From NCBI RefSeq assembly GCF_042675665.1, contig NZ_JBHTJI010000001.1:868001-932000 (forward strand): a stretch of 64,000 nucleotides of DNA, written 5' to 3'. Below, piece by piece: positions 7,835 through 16,853 of this stretch. A program made the translations under genes and the position numbers. The DNA is from Mariniflexile jejuense (GTDB lineage Bacteria; Bacteroidota; Bacteroidia; Flavobacteriales; Flavobacteriaceae). The stretch's first letter is position 1; every line of letters begins with the position of its first letter. The notes beneath the pieces are model-generated. The model saw only the letters and a list, made by a program, of their open reading frames with translations, had not been told where the DNA came from and ran no database searches.

Positions 7835-10231
7835 CTATTGTATCGTTTCGGTTTGGTTTAATACTGTTTTATTTTTAGAAGTTTTTAAAACTTCAAGATT
7901 AGCTTTAACTTCAACTTCAGAACCAACAAATGTTTCATAACTTGTTTTTATATCTCCATTTTCATTTGTCACCGTTGTAACAACTGCTTTTACGATACCA
8001 TCATCATTTTTATGCATATCAACTTTTACTTCTTTAGTAATCATTTCAACATGTTCTTGTGCATTATCAGAAACATACGCTGTAACCACTTCAGAATTTA
8101 AAGCAATACTAGGCGCAATAACTAACGCCACAACACTCATTAATTTTAATAAAATATTTAATGAAGGTCCAGAAGTATCTTTAAATGGATCACCAACGGT
8201 ATCACCAACAACTGCTGCTTTGTGAGCATCGGTTCCTTTTTTCCCTTGTTCTTCAATAGTTTTTTTGGCATTATCCCAAGCACCACCCGCGTTCGATTGA
8301 AAAATTGCCATAAGCACACCACATGTAGTTACACCAGCTAATAAACCGCCTAACATTTCTGCACCACCAATAAAACCAACAGCAACTGGTACTGCAATGG
8401 CTAATAAACCTGGTAAAACCATTTCTTTGATAGATGCCTTTGTTGAAATAGCAACACATTTATCGTATTCTGCAAAACCATCGGCAGCATCAAAAATAGC
8501 GCGATCTTCTTTTGATGCTTTACTCATATCAGAATCGTACTTACGCATCACTTCCAAAGCTGCTTTTAACTGTGGAATATCTCTAAATTGGCGACGTACT
8601 TCTTCAATCATAGCCATAGCAGCACGACCTACGGCATTCATTGACAATGCTGAGAAAACAAATGGCAACATACCACCAACTAGTAAACCTGCCATAATAT
8701 CTGGCTGCGATACATCAATAGCTTTTACATTTGCTGTATGCATAAATGCTGCAAATAATGCTAAAGCGGTTAATGCTGCAGAAGCAATTGCAAATCCTTT
8801 ACCAATAGCGGCAGTTGTATTTCCAACGGCATCTAATTTGTCTGTGCGCTCGCGAACTTCTTTAGGTAATTCTGCCATTTCAGCAATACCACCTGCATTA
8901 TCAGAAATTGGTCCATAAGCATCAACTGCTAATTGAATACCTGTATTTGCCAACATACCAACTGCTGCAATGGCTATACCATATAAACCAGCAAAATGAT
9001 GCGATACTAAAATAGCTGCTGCAATTAATAAAATTGGAATCATGGTAGACATCATACCAATACCTAGACCTGCAATAATGTTTGTTGCAGCACCTGTTTC
9101 CGATTGTCTAACAATAGAATTAACAGGTGCTTTACCTGTTCCTGTATAATATTCGGTCACTTTCCCTACAGCTAAACCTGCAACTAAACCTGCAATTGTA
9201 GCCCAAAATACACCCATTGAAGAATATTCTATACCTTCAAAACTCCAAGAAGCAGGAAGCATATGGGTTATTATAAAATATGACGCAATAACCATTAAAC
9301 CTGCTGAACCAAATTCACCAATATTTAATGCCGTTTGCGGATTACCACCATCTTTCACTTTCACAAAAAATGTTCCTATTATAGACATAACAATACCAAT
9401 AGCAGCTAATACTAAAGGTAGATACACAGCTCCAAGTCCATCAAAAGCTGTTTGAAATTCTGGTAGTGTTGTGAAAATTGCACCTAAAACCATTGTACCA
9501 ATAATAGAACCTACGTACGACTCAAATAAATCGGCACCCATACCTGCAACATCACCTACGTTATCACCCACATTATCTGCAATTGTAGCAGGATTTAATG
9601 GATGATCTTCTGGAATACCAGCTTCAACTTTACCTACCAAATCGGCTCCAACATCGGCTGCCTTTGTATAAATACCACCACCAACACGAGCAAATAAAGC
9701 TATAGATGATGCGCCTAATGAAAACCCAGAAAGTACATTAAGCACTTCATTAATTCCCCATCCTTGGGCACTATAAAACATAAATAAGCCGCTTAAACCT
9801 AAAACACCTAATCCTACAACACCTAATCCCATAACTGCACCACCTGCAAATGCTACTTCTAGAGCTTTTCCTAGAGAAGTTCTAGCTGCACTTGTGGTTC
9901 TTACATTGGCTTTAGTTGCTACTTTCATACCTATAAAGCCAGCTAAAGCAGAACATATAGCACCTACTATAAAAGATACAGCAACCATACCATTGGAACC
10001 TGCTTCTGCACTGCCTTTGAAATACAATAAAACAGCAACAGCTATTACAAAAATTGATAAAATTTTATATTCTGCTTTTAAGAAAGACATGGCGCCATCG
10101 GCAATGTTTTTGGCTATTTTTATCATTCGCTCATTACCCTGATCTTGCTTTGATACCCAAGCACTTTTAATAAATACAAATGCCAATGCTAGCACACCAA
10201 AAAGGGGCAAAAAATTCACTATTAATTCCAT
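7835..10231 (-). CDS. hppA: K+-dependent, ion-pumping membrane pyrophosphatase (probably Na+-translocating)
   Basis: 798 residues, about 16 membrane segments. Hydrolyses pyrophosphate and pumps Na+ and/or H+ out across the inner membrane. The catalytic loop motif DNVGDNVGDVAGMGADLFES is intact, and a second acidic Asp-rich region (VGDTVGDPFKDTSGPS) lies near the end. The GNTTAAIGKG motif at about 470-479 has Ala where K+-independent enzymes have Lys, which marks the K+-dependent class. Many K+-dependent enzymes in Bacteroidetes pump Na+; the ion is inference. The last about 87 residues (712-798) form a hydrophilic, Val/Thr/Lys-rich tail not usual in the family (about 670-730 residues), predicted outside the last membrane segment. 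Confidence 0.95.
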   Translation of the reverse strand: MELIVNFLPLFGVLALAFVFIKSAWVSKQDQGNERMIKIAKNIADGAMSFLKAEYKILSIFVIAVAVLLYFKGSAEAGSNGMVAVSFIVGAICSALAGFIGMKVATKANVRTTSAARTSLGKALEVAFAGGAVMGLGVVGLGVLGLSGLFMFYSAQGWGINEVLNVLSGFSLGASSIALFARVGGGIYTKAADVGADLVGKVEAGIPEDHPLNPATIADNVGDNVGDVAGMGADLFESYVGSIIGTMVLGAIFTTLPEFQTAFDGLGAVYLPLVLAAIGIVMSIIGTFFVKVKDGGNPQTALNIGEFGSAGLMVIASYFIITHMLPASWSFEGIEYSSMGVFWATIAGLVAGLAVGKVTEYYTGTGKAPVNSIVRQSETGAATNIIAGLGIGMMSTMIPILLIAAAILVSHHFAGLYGIAIAAVGMLANTGIQLAVDAYGPISDNAGGIAEMAELPKEVRERTDKLDAVGNTTAAIGKGFAIASAALTALALFAAFMHTANVKAIDVSQPDIMAGLLVGGMLPFVFSALSMNAVGRAAMAMIEEVRRQFRDIPQLKAALEVMRKYDSDMSKASKEDRAIFDAADGFAEYDKCVAISTKASIKEMVLPGLLAIAVPVAVGFIGGAEMLGGLLAGVTTCGVLMAIFQSNAGGAWDNAKKTIEEQGKKGTDAHKAAVVGDTVGDPFKDTSGPSLNILLKLMSVVALVIAPSIALNSEVVTAYVSDNAQEHVEMITKEVKVDMHKNDDGIVKAVVTTVTNENGDIKTSYETFVGSEVEVKANLEVLKTSKNKTVLNQTETIQ

Positions 10232-10293
10232 ATTATTTAGTTGGTTAAAATTATTATTATTAATGACGCTAAAAATAGGAAAATATAAGTGAT

Positions 10294-10323
10294 AAAAAAA
10301 ACCACCTTATACTAAAGATGGTT
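10294..10323 (-). terminator. Terminator of the soluble pyrophosphatase gene
   Basis: On the minus strand AACCATCTT and AAGGTGGTT pair with one G-T across a 6-base loop, followed by a T run. It separates ppa from hppA. Confidence 0.7.
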
Positions 10324-10357
10324 CAATTATTTTAAAAAAAAATGAGAATACTATAAA

Positions 10358-10885
10358 TTAGATAGTAAATGTTCTTTTTTTCTTGTGTTCACTTTCATCA
10401 TATCGTTTAACACATTCATGGTAAATTTTTATTGCTTCTTCAGCATCTCCCCAACCACCTGTATCAACTTTTTTCTTCTCTAAATCTTTATAAACTTGAA
10501 AGAAGTGTTCTATTTCTTTTAATCTATGTGGATTTAAATCACTAATATCATTATTCTTGCTCCAAATTGGGTCTGAAACTGGCACACAAATAATTTTCTC
10601 ATCTGGTCCTTTTTCATCAGTCATATGGAATACACCAATAGGTCTTACTTCCATAACAACCATAGGGTATGTTGGTTGATGACCTAAAACTAAAACATCA
10701 AGTGGATCTTGATCTAAAGCTAAAGTTTCAGGAATAAAACCATAATCGCCTGGATACATCATAGAAGAAAATAACATACGATCGAAACGAATTTTGTGTA
10801 ATGTAAAATCGTATTCGTATTTATTTCTACTTCCTTTTGGTATCTCTATTAAAACATCGAATGTTACTATATTTTCTTTACTCAT
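10358..10885 (-). CDS. ppa: Inorganic pyrophosphatase, family I
   Basis: 175 residues, the normal length of bacterial family I enzymes. Hydrolyses pyrophosphate to phosphate in the cytoplasm. The metal-binding signature DQDPLDVLVL is present at about residues 78-87, preceded by the conserved MYPGDYGFIPETL segment, and followed by the DEKGPDEK metal-binding stretch. It lies just upstream of hppA on the same strand, but a hairpin separates the two genes, and ppa has a well-formed promoter of its own. Confidence 0.96.
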   Translation of the reverse strand: MSKENIVTFDVLIEIPKGSRNKYEYDFTLHKIRFDRMLFSSMMYPGDYGFIPETLALDQDPLDVLVLGHQPTYPMVVMEVRPIGVFHMTDEKGPDEKIICVPVSDPIWSKNNDISDLNPHRLKEIEHFFQVYKDLEKKKVDTGGWGDAEEAIKIYHECVKRYDESEHKKKRTFTI

Positions 10886-10906
10886 ATTATCTGTCTATTT
10901 TAGTTA

Positions 10907-10937
10907 CAAATGTACTTAACGCCTAAAGATTTAACAA
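10907..10937 (-). promoter_or_regulatory. Promoter of ppa
   Basis: On the minus strand TTG (10937-10935), exactly 20 bases, then TACATTTG (10914-10907), a close match to the Bacteroidetes consensus. A second possible -7 box, TATATTTG, lies further upstream at 10960-10967. Confidence 0.65.
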
Positions 10938-10967
10938 CAAATCATTCTTTTTTATGTAACAAATATA

Positions 10968-11203
10968 AACTACAACGTTTGAATTTATAATAATTCAAAG
11001 CACTTTAAATTAACCATTACTTGACTATATTGTATCTTAAAATGGTAAATTTAAGGTAACTTAGGGTATCAATAAAATATTTATATGATTTACTCTTTGA
11101 AACAAGAAACCTGTGTTTTCATATTAATTGCTATTTGTAATTTAAATCTAAATTTTGCAAAACAACAATCTTGATATGGTTTATTAAAACTTAGTAATGA
11201 AAA
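10968..11203. other. AT-rich intergenic stretch, no gene seen
   Basis: About 240 bases between the ppa promoter and the DUF5686 terminator region. Short frames here have no protein-like character. I see no RNA gene or repeat. Confidence 0.5.
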
Positions 11204-11228
11204 ATAAAAAAAATATTCATTTTGAATA
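11204..11228 (-). terminator. Weak terminator after the DUF5686 gene
   Basis: TATTCA and TGAATA (11214-11228) pair over a 3-base loop, and the minus strand continues into a T run (11213-11204). The stem is short and AT-rich. Confidence 0.4.
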
Positions 11229-11234
11229 AAATAA

Positions 11235-13745
11235 TTAAAAATGAAATCCAAACGAACCTGTAATACCAAATTTTCTTGCATTTGGGTTTTGAACCTCATC
11301 TAAATAATTACCTCTAAAGTTGAAGTCTATTCTAAATACTTTAAAAATATTTCCTACTCCAAAACTGTATTCGTAATACATTTTATCGTTTGGAGATTGA
11401 TAAATTAAACCTGAAGCATTTAAATCTTTATTAGCTTGCGATACTTCGCCCCAAACACCACGTATACCTACAATTTCTCGCAGGTTTAATTTTCTTAAAA
11501 ATGGAATTCTAGAAAAGAAACGTCCGTTAAAATTATGTTCCAATTGCAACGATGTATATGTATCGGAAACAAACTCATAAAAATCTAACTGTGAAAATGT
11601 ATTATAAATTGAGAAATAGGATTGATTTCCAGGAATAACGCTAAGCAACCCAAGTGGCACTTCACCAAAAGTTTTACCAGCTTCAACGGTTGTTGTTAGT
11701 CTACCAAAACCGCCTACATGCCATGGCTGTATATATGAAAATTGCACTTTTGTATAATTAAAGTCGCTATTAAACACAGATTTATCACCACGACTTACTT
11801 GTGCAAAAACACTAGCATAATCATCATTTGCATTTAAACGCTCTACGCCAAAGCCTGTCATTTTTCGTTTTGGAAAATACGAAATAGATAGTGCAGTTTC
11901 ATATTGTTTAATTTCAGATTCAATACCAGAATCTGTATAATAATCTAAACTAAACGTTGGTGATGCTGATGATAATGTTCTGTAATTACCACCTAATCGT
12001 AGAATAAAATTTCGCCAAGGTTCCATTTCAATAGCTACACTGGTTAAATTTATAGATGTTAATTTATCATTTGTTCCTGTACCTATTACAGCTGATGATG
12101 CTAAACTTCGGCCTAAAACATCGGTACTTGTTGTTAAACTTGCTCCTATTTGTTCTACATCACGCCTGTTTCCTCCAGAAATAATTAATCGGCTTTTTTT
12201 ATCTAACAACCATTTTCCTGAGATGCCGTATTTAAATTTATCATCTTTAAAACCGTAAGCTGTAAAGCCTTCTAAACGCCAAAGGTCGTTTTTACCAAAA
12301 TAAGTACGTCCGCCAGCACGCAAACGCAACCCTTCAACTTCATTAAAACCAAACGTTGAAAAAATAGGACCATAATCAAGTGGCAATTCATTAAATTCTA
12401 TATAGCCTGAAGCCAAAATACTTCCTAAGTTGTAAAGTCTTTTAAATTTTTTAACCGTTTTTAAAGTGTCTAACATTTTGTAAACACCTTTTTCGTCTTT
12501 ATTTAATGCTTCAAGCCTATTTTGAGACCAAAAATCATCGTCTCTGTCGTATACATCTTGATTATAGTTATAAACTTCTTCTTCGTAAAACTTCTTGTTT
12601 TTTTCTATATCAAACTTATAATTGTCATATAATGTTGTTCGTTTTCCATAAACACCTCTCGACTTTTCTTTTTTGTTGAACGCAAAATCACTCATCATAT
12701 AATCGCGTTTTACAAGAAAAATTGAATCGTTTACTACTTCAAATTCTTGTTCAATATAAATATCTTTTACCCAATTGATGTTAGCACTTTTTGATGCTTG
12801 AAGATTTATTTCTTTAATAGCATAGGTTGAATCGGCTACCCAAAAATCGCCTTTAAATGTCAATTCATTTTTTCTGCGTGGGTAGTAAATAATGTTATAA
12901 CACCATTTTTTATCAATAAATGCACTGTCTTTCAATACATAATTATAAGTGCCAATTCCGGTTCTTGATAACGGACTTACAAAACTCTTATCGAAAAATT
13001 TTAGGTAGTTATCATAAATATCATAGTCAGAATACAAGTCGTCTACAAAATCTATAATGATTTGATTATCACTAAAACCAGAATTTTTATTTCCGTTTAA
13101 AACTTCTTTTTTCTTATTGACAACATTATCGCCATAAACCGTGGAAACTGCTTCGTTAATAAATATTGGCAAATAGGTTTTTCCGGTAACGTTTGATGTA
13201 TCTACCTGATTAAAAACAAATTCCATACCTTTAAACAGTTTGCTATTTATAAGCGTACTATCTATGGTATTTATGTCGAATTCTACTTTTTCGTATTTAC
13301 TATATTCGTATTGCTTGTAATGTTTTAAACCATTTTTACGCCTGTGTTCCCAAATTTTTCTAAGTAAATCTATAGCTGGATTATTTTTTTTAGATTGTTT
13401 TCCTGCTACAATAAATACCTGATTTAATTGTGCTGCTTCTTCTTTAAGAATAAATTTTAAATCGTAATTAACTTTTTTTGTTAAAGGAACATTTAAGGTT
13501 TCATAACCTAAAAATGATACGGTTAAAGCACTCCAAGTATCGATAGATTCTAAATAAAATTTCCCGTTTTCATCGGTAATTGTGCCTTGTGTTGACCCTT
13601 TAAAGATAATGTTAGCAAATGAAATGGGCTGATTATTTTCATCAAACACATAACCACTAACTTTGGTTTGTGCGAATACCGAAATAATTCCGAAGAAGAA
13701 AAATGTAACTAGTAGTTTTGGGCTCATAATACAAAAAAACTTCAT
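11235..13745 (-). CDS. DUF5686 family outer-membrane protein with carboxypeptidase-like N-terminal domain
   Basis: About 836 residues. The frame offers three starts (13751, 13745 and 13727). 13745 gives MKFFCIMSPKLL and a good signal peptide cut after SVFA; 13727 is also possible. A CarboxypepD_reg-like domain follows (about 22-110, with GYVFDENNQPISFANI and FLGYETLNVPL), then the DUF5686 region with NPAIDLLRKIWEHRRKNGL and a long C-terminal beta-barrel ending GITGSFGFHF. The family is widespread in Bacteroidetes and has no settled function; an outer-membrane location is likely. It lies 45 bp downstream of pdhB on the same strand. Confidence 0.85.
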   Translation of the reverse strand: MKFFCIMSPKLLVTFFFFGIISVFAQTKVSGYVFDENNQPISFANIIFKGSTQGTITDENGKFYLESIDTWSALTVSFLGYETLNVPLTKKVNYDLKFILKEEAAQLNQVFIVAGKQSKKNNPAIDLLRKIWEHRRKNGLKHYKQYEYSKYEKVEFDINTIDSTLINSKLFKGMEFVFNQVDTSNVTGKTYLPIFINEAVSTVYGDNVVNKKKEVLNGNKNSGFSDNQIIIDFVDDLYSDYDIYDNYLKFFDKSFVSPLSRTGIGTYNYVLKDSAFIDKKWCYNIIYYPRRKNELTFKGDFWVADSTYAIKEINLQASKSANINWVKDIYIEQEFEVVNDSIFLVKRDYMMSDFAFNKKEKSRGVYGKRTTLYDNYKFDIEKNKKFYEEEVYNYNQDVYDRDDDFWSQNRLEALNKDEKGVYKMLDTLKTVKKFKRLYNLGSILASGYIEFNELPLDYGPIFSTFGFNEVEGLRLRAGGRTYFGKNDLWRLEGFTAYGFKDDKFKYGISGKWLLDKKSRLIISGGNRRDVEQIGASLTTSTDVLGRSLASSAVIGTGTNDKLTSINLTSVAIEMEPWRNFILRLGGNYRTLSSASPTFSLDYYTDSGIESEIKQYETALSISYFPKRKMTGFGVERLNANDDYASVFAQVSRGDKSVFNSDFNYTKVQFSYIQPWHVGGFGRLTTTVEAGKTFGEVPLGLLSVIPGNQSYFSIYNTFSQLDFYEFVSDTYTSLQLEHNFNGRFFSRIPFLRKLNLREIVGIRGVWGEVSQANKDLNASGLIYQSPNDKMYYEYSFGVGNIFKVFRIDFNFRGNYLDEVQNPNARKFGITGSFGFHF

Positions 13746-13790
13746 CAACAATTATGCTAATGAAGTTTATATAACGTAAAAAAGTTTAAT

Positions 13791-14768
13791 TTATTTATAC
13801 AATACTTTTTTAACAGCTTTAACAACCTCGTCACTATTAGGCAACCATTCTTCCATTAAAACTGGTGAATAAGCCGCAGGTGTATCTGCTGTATTTATTC
13901 TTACTATTGGCGCATCTAAATAATCAAACGCTTCAGCTTGAACTATATATGTAATTTCAGTTGAAACATTTCCAAATGGCCAAGCTTCTTCTAAAACAAC
14001 TAATCTGTTTGTTTTCTTTACAGATTTTAAAACTGTTTCTTTATCTAAAGGACGAACAGTGCGTAAATCGATAATTTCACATGAAATACCTTCTTTAGCA
14101 AGTTCATCTGCAGCAATATAAGCTTCTTTGATGATTTTTCCGAAAGATACAATAGTAACATCTGTTCCTTCACGCTTTACATCTGCAATTCCTAAAGGAA
14201 TAATATATTCGCCTTCTGGCACTTCGCCTTTATCGCCATACATTTGTTCACTTTCCATAAAAATAACTGGATCGTCATCACGAATTGCAGCTTTTAGTAA
14301 TCCTTTTGCATCGTAAGGGTTTGAAGGTACTACTACTTTTAAGCCTGGTGTATTTGCAAACCAGCTTTCAAATGCTTGTGAGTGTGTTGCTCCTAATTGT
14401 CCTGCTGAAGCTGTTGGGCCACGGAAAACAATTGGGCATTTAAACTGCCCACCAGACATTTGTCTAATTTTTGCAGCATTATTTATAATTTGGTCAATTC
14501 CAACCAGAGAAAAGTTAAAAGTCATATACTCAACTATCGGTCTATTTCCTGTCATGGTTGAACCTACCGCTATACCTGCAAAACCAAGTTCTGCAATTGG
14601 CGTATCAATAACACGTTTAGGACCAAATTCGTCTAACATTCCTTTTGATGCTTTGTAAGCACCATTATACTCTGCTACTTCTTCGCCCATTAAGTAAATG
14701 CTTTCATCTCTGCGCATTTCTTCACTCATAGCTTCGCAAATAGCTTCTCTAAATTGAATTGTCTTCAT
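13791..14768 (-). CDS. pdhB: Pyruvate dehydrogenase E1 component, beta subunit
   Basis: 325 residues, standard length. Together with an E1 alpha subunit encoded elsewhere it decarboxylates pyruvate and acetylates the lipoyl group of E2. The N-terminal transketolase-like domain (MKTIQFREAICEAMSEEM, MGEEVAEYNGAYK) and the C-terminal domain (EVIDLRTVRPLDKETV-type segment, IIDLRTVRPLDKE) are complete, and VEYMTFNF and GPTASAGQLGATHSQ are conserved cofactor-region motifs. The alpha subunit is not in this window. A TATTTTTG -7 box lies about 24 bases upstream, and the divergent spacer to etfB holds a 24-bp palindrome. Confidence 0.93.
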   Translation of the reverse strand: MKTIQFREAICEAMSEEMRRDESIYLMGEEVAEYNGAYKASKGMLDEFGPKRVIDTPIAELGFAGIAVGSTMTGNRPIVEYMTFNFSLVGIDQIINNAAKIRQMSGGQFKCPIVFRGPTASAGQLGATHSQAFESWFANTPGLKVVVPSNPYDAKGLLKAAIRDDDPVIFMESEQMYGDKGEVPEGEYIIPLGIADVKREGTDVTIVSFGKIIKEAYIAADELAKEGISCEIIDLRTVRPLDKETVLKSVKKTNRLVVLEEAWPFGNVSTEITYIVQAEAFDYLDAPIVRINTADTPAAYSPVLMEEWLPNSDEVVKAVKKVLYK

Positions 14769-14791
14769 TAAATATATTTTAATTCGAGTTG

Positions 14792-14799
14792 CAAAAATA
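14792..14799 (-). promoter_or_regulatory. -7 promoter box of pdhB
   Basis: TATTTTTG on the minus strand, 24 bases upstream of the start codon. No clear TTG is present at the -33 spacing. Confidence 0.45.
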
Positions 14800-14837
14800 A
14801 CAATAAATGAAATACCATTTAAAAAGAATTATTTAAA

Positions 14838-14861
14838 ATTTACTATGCATGCATAGTAAAT
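14838..14861. promoter_or_regulatory. 24-bp perfect palindrome between pdhB and etfBA (putative operator)
   Basis: A perfect palindrome whose core reads TACTATGCATGCATAGTA, extended by three matching bases on each side. It lies midway between the divergent start codons of pdhB (14768) and etfB (14927). Its length and symmetry suit a dimeric regulator such as a MarR or TetR family protein, but the regulator is unknown. Confidence 0.6.
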
Positions 14862-14926
14862 ATTCAGAATAAAATAATTAACTTCGTAACCTCAATAAAT
14901 TTATACATATTTAATACAACATAATT

Positions 14927-15673
14927 ATGAAAATATTAGTGTGCATTAGTCATGTTCCAGACACCACATCTAAAATTAATTTTACCGATGGTGATACAAA
15001 ATTTGATGCCAACGGTGTTCAATTTGTAATTAACCCTAATGACGAATTTGGTTTAACACGTGCTATGTGGTTTAAAGAAAAACAAGGTGCAAATGTAACT
15101 GTTGTTAATGTTGGCGGCGCAGAAACCGAACCAACTTTAAGAAAAGCATTAGCTATTGGTGCCGATGCTGCTATTAGAGTAAATACAGTTGCTACCGATG
15201 GTTTTTCGGTGGCAAAACAATTAGCCAATGTTGTAAAAGATGGTGGTTATGATTTGGTTATTGCTGGTCGTGAATCTATAGATTACAATGGTGGCATGGT
15301 ACCTGGTATGATTGCAGGTTTAATAAACGTAAACTTTGTAAACAACTGCATTGGTTTAGAAATTGATGGAACAACTGCAAAAGCTGTAAGAGAAATTGAT
15401 GGTGGAAAAGAAACCGTTTCAACATCACTACCTTTAGTAATTGGTGGTCAAAAAGGTTTGGTTGAAGAAAGTGATTTACGCATACCTAACATGCGTGGTA
15501 TTATGATGGCGCGCCAAAAACCTTTAACAGTTGCAGAACCTATTGAAGCTACCAACGAAACAGCTTCAGTTAAATTTGAAAAACCAGCTCCAAAAGGCGC
15601 CATAAAATTAGTGTCGCCAGATAATTTAGACGAATTAGTAAGTTTACTTCATAACGAAGCTAAAGTTATTTAG
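14927..15673 (+). CDS. etfB: Electron transfer flavoprotein, beta subunit
   Basis: 248 residues, usual length. With EtfA it forms the soluble heterodimer that carries electrons from acyl-CoA and other flavin dehydrogenases to ETF-quinone oxidoreductase. The family's N-terminus (MKILVCISHVPDTTSKI) and AMP-binding region (AGRESIDYNGGMVPGMIA) are present, as is the conserved LPLVIGGQKGLVEESDLR recognition-loop segment. It starts 65 bases after the 24-bp palindrome and is followed by etfA after a 100-bp spacer with two hairpins. Confidence 0.95.
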   Translation: MKILVCISHVPDTTSKINFTDGDTKFDANGVQFVINPNDEFGLTRAMWFKEKQGANVTVVNVGGAETEPTLRKALAIGADAAIRVNTVATDGFSVAKQLANVVKDGGYDLVIAGRESIDYNGGMVPGMIAGLINVNFVNNCIGLEIDGTTAKAVREIDGGKETVSTSLPLVIGGQKGLVEESDLRIPNMRGIMMARQKPLTVAEPIEATNETASVKFEKPAPKGAIKLVSPDNLDELVSLLHNEAKVI

Positions 15674-15687
15674 GCGAAGACTAAATA

Positions 15688-15758
15688 ATTCCGAACTTAA
15701 TTCGGAATCTAATCAAAGTTTAAAAAATATTAATAAAATCCTGAAACAAGTTCAGGAT
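15688..15758. repeat. Pair of short palindromic repeats between etfB and etfA
   Basis: ATTCCGAA-CTTAA-TTCGGAAT (15688-15708) and ATCCTGAA-ACAAG-TTCAGGAT (15738-15758). Each has an 8-bp perfect stem and 5-base loop, and the two are similar in plan. Neither has a T run, so they are not ordinary terminators. The second, followed by GAC, resembles a REP-like intergenic unit I have seen in other flavobacteria. Confidence 0.6.
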
Positions 15759-15773
15759 GACAAATAAAAAATT

Positions 15774-16733
15774 ATGTCAGTTTTAGTATATACAGAATCA
15801 GACCAAGGAAAATTTAAAAAAGCCGCTTTAGAAGTTGCTTCATATGCCAAAGCAGTAGCCGACAAATTAGGAACTTCTGTTACAGCAATTACAATAAATG
15901 CGAATGATGTTTCAGAATTAGGAACTTATGGTGTAGACAAGGTTTTAAAAGTTACAAACGCATCTTTAGAAAACTTTAATGCCAAAGCCTACACAGAAGC
16001 TATAAAACAAGCTGCTGAAAAAGAAGGTACAAAAGTAATTGTATTAAGTTCAAGCGTAAATAGCAAATATTTAGCACCACTTTTAGCAGTTGGTTTAGAT
16101 GCAGGTTATGCTTCAAACGTTATTGAAGCACCTTCAATCACATCGTCTTTTACAGTAAAACGTCCTGCTTTCACAAATAAAGCGTTTGAAACGTTAACCA
16201 TAAATACCGATGTTAAAATTGTTGGTGTATCAAACAATGCATTTGGTTTGGTTGAAAAAAATGGTAACGCTGTAGCGGAAGATTTTTCGCCTTCAATTTC
16301 AGAATTAAGTATAAAAGTAGAATCGGTTGACAAAGCTTCAAATACAGTAAGTATTGCTGATGCAGACATTGTAGTATCTGGCGGTCGTGGTTTAAAAGGA
16401 CCAGAAAATTGGGGTATGATTGAAGAATTAGCATCTGTTTTAGGTGCTGCAACAGCCTGTTCCAAACCAGTTTCCGATTTAGGTTGGAGACCACACGGTG
16501 AACATGTTGGGCAAACAGGAAAACCTGTTGCTTCAAATTTATATATAGCTATTGGTATTTCAGGTGCTATTCAGCATTTAGCAGGTATTAATGCCTCAAA
16601 AGTTAAAGTCGTTATAAACACCGATCCTGAAGCGCCATTTTTTAAAGCTGCCGATTATGGTGTTGTTGGAGATGCATTTACCGTAGTTCCAGAACTAATA
16701 GAAAAATTAAAAGCCTTTAAAGCGCAACAATAA
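15774..16733 (+). CDS. etfA: Electron transfer flavoprotein, alpha subunit
   Basis: 319 residues, normal length. Binds the FAD of the EtfAB heterodimer. The C-terminal FAD domain is clear: VSGGRGLKGPENWGMIEELA, then GETGK-type loop VGQTGKPVASNLYIAIGISG and AIQHLAGI, then NTDPEAPFFKAADYGVVGD. It is probably cotranscribed with etfB. Several long frames on the opposite strand here are shadows of its codon bias. Confidence 0.95.
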   Translation: MSVLVYTESDQGKFKKAALEVASYAKAVADKLGTSVTAITINANDVSELGTYGVDKVLKVTNASLENFNAKAYTEAIKQAAEKEGTKVIVLSSSVNSKYLAPLLAVGLDAGYASNVIEAPSITSSFTVKRPAFTNKAFETLTINTDVKIVGVSNNAFGLVEKNGNAVAEDFSPSISELSIKVESVDKASNTVSIADADIVVSGGRGLKGPENWGMIEELASVLGAATACSKPVSDLGWRPHGEHVGQTGKPVASNLYIAIGISGAIQHLAGINASKVKVVINTDPEAPFFKAADYGVVGDAFTVVPELIEKLKAFKAQQ

Positions 16734-16853
16734 ATTATTTTTTATAAATTGTATCGTTATTAGAACTGCTTAAATTAGCATTATATTCTTAAATCTGCAT
16801 CTAGCAGTTGGTAAAGTCCTAATTTAAACAGTTCTTTGCGTTTTAATAAATTT

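Noticed and set aside
8397..8918. A 173-codon frame antisense to hppA
   Set aside because: It is a shadow of the low-complexity membrane protein codons; no start context, no domain, and the sense frame is certain.
16106..16536. Two long frames antisense to etfA
   Set aside because: They mirror the codon bias of a certain gene, and their translations are low in complexity and unlike any family.
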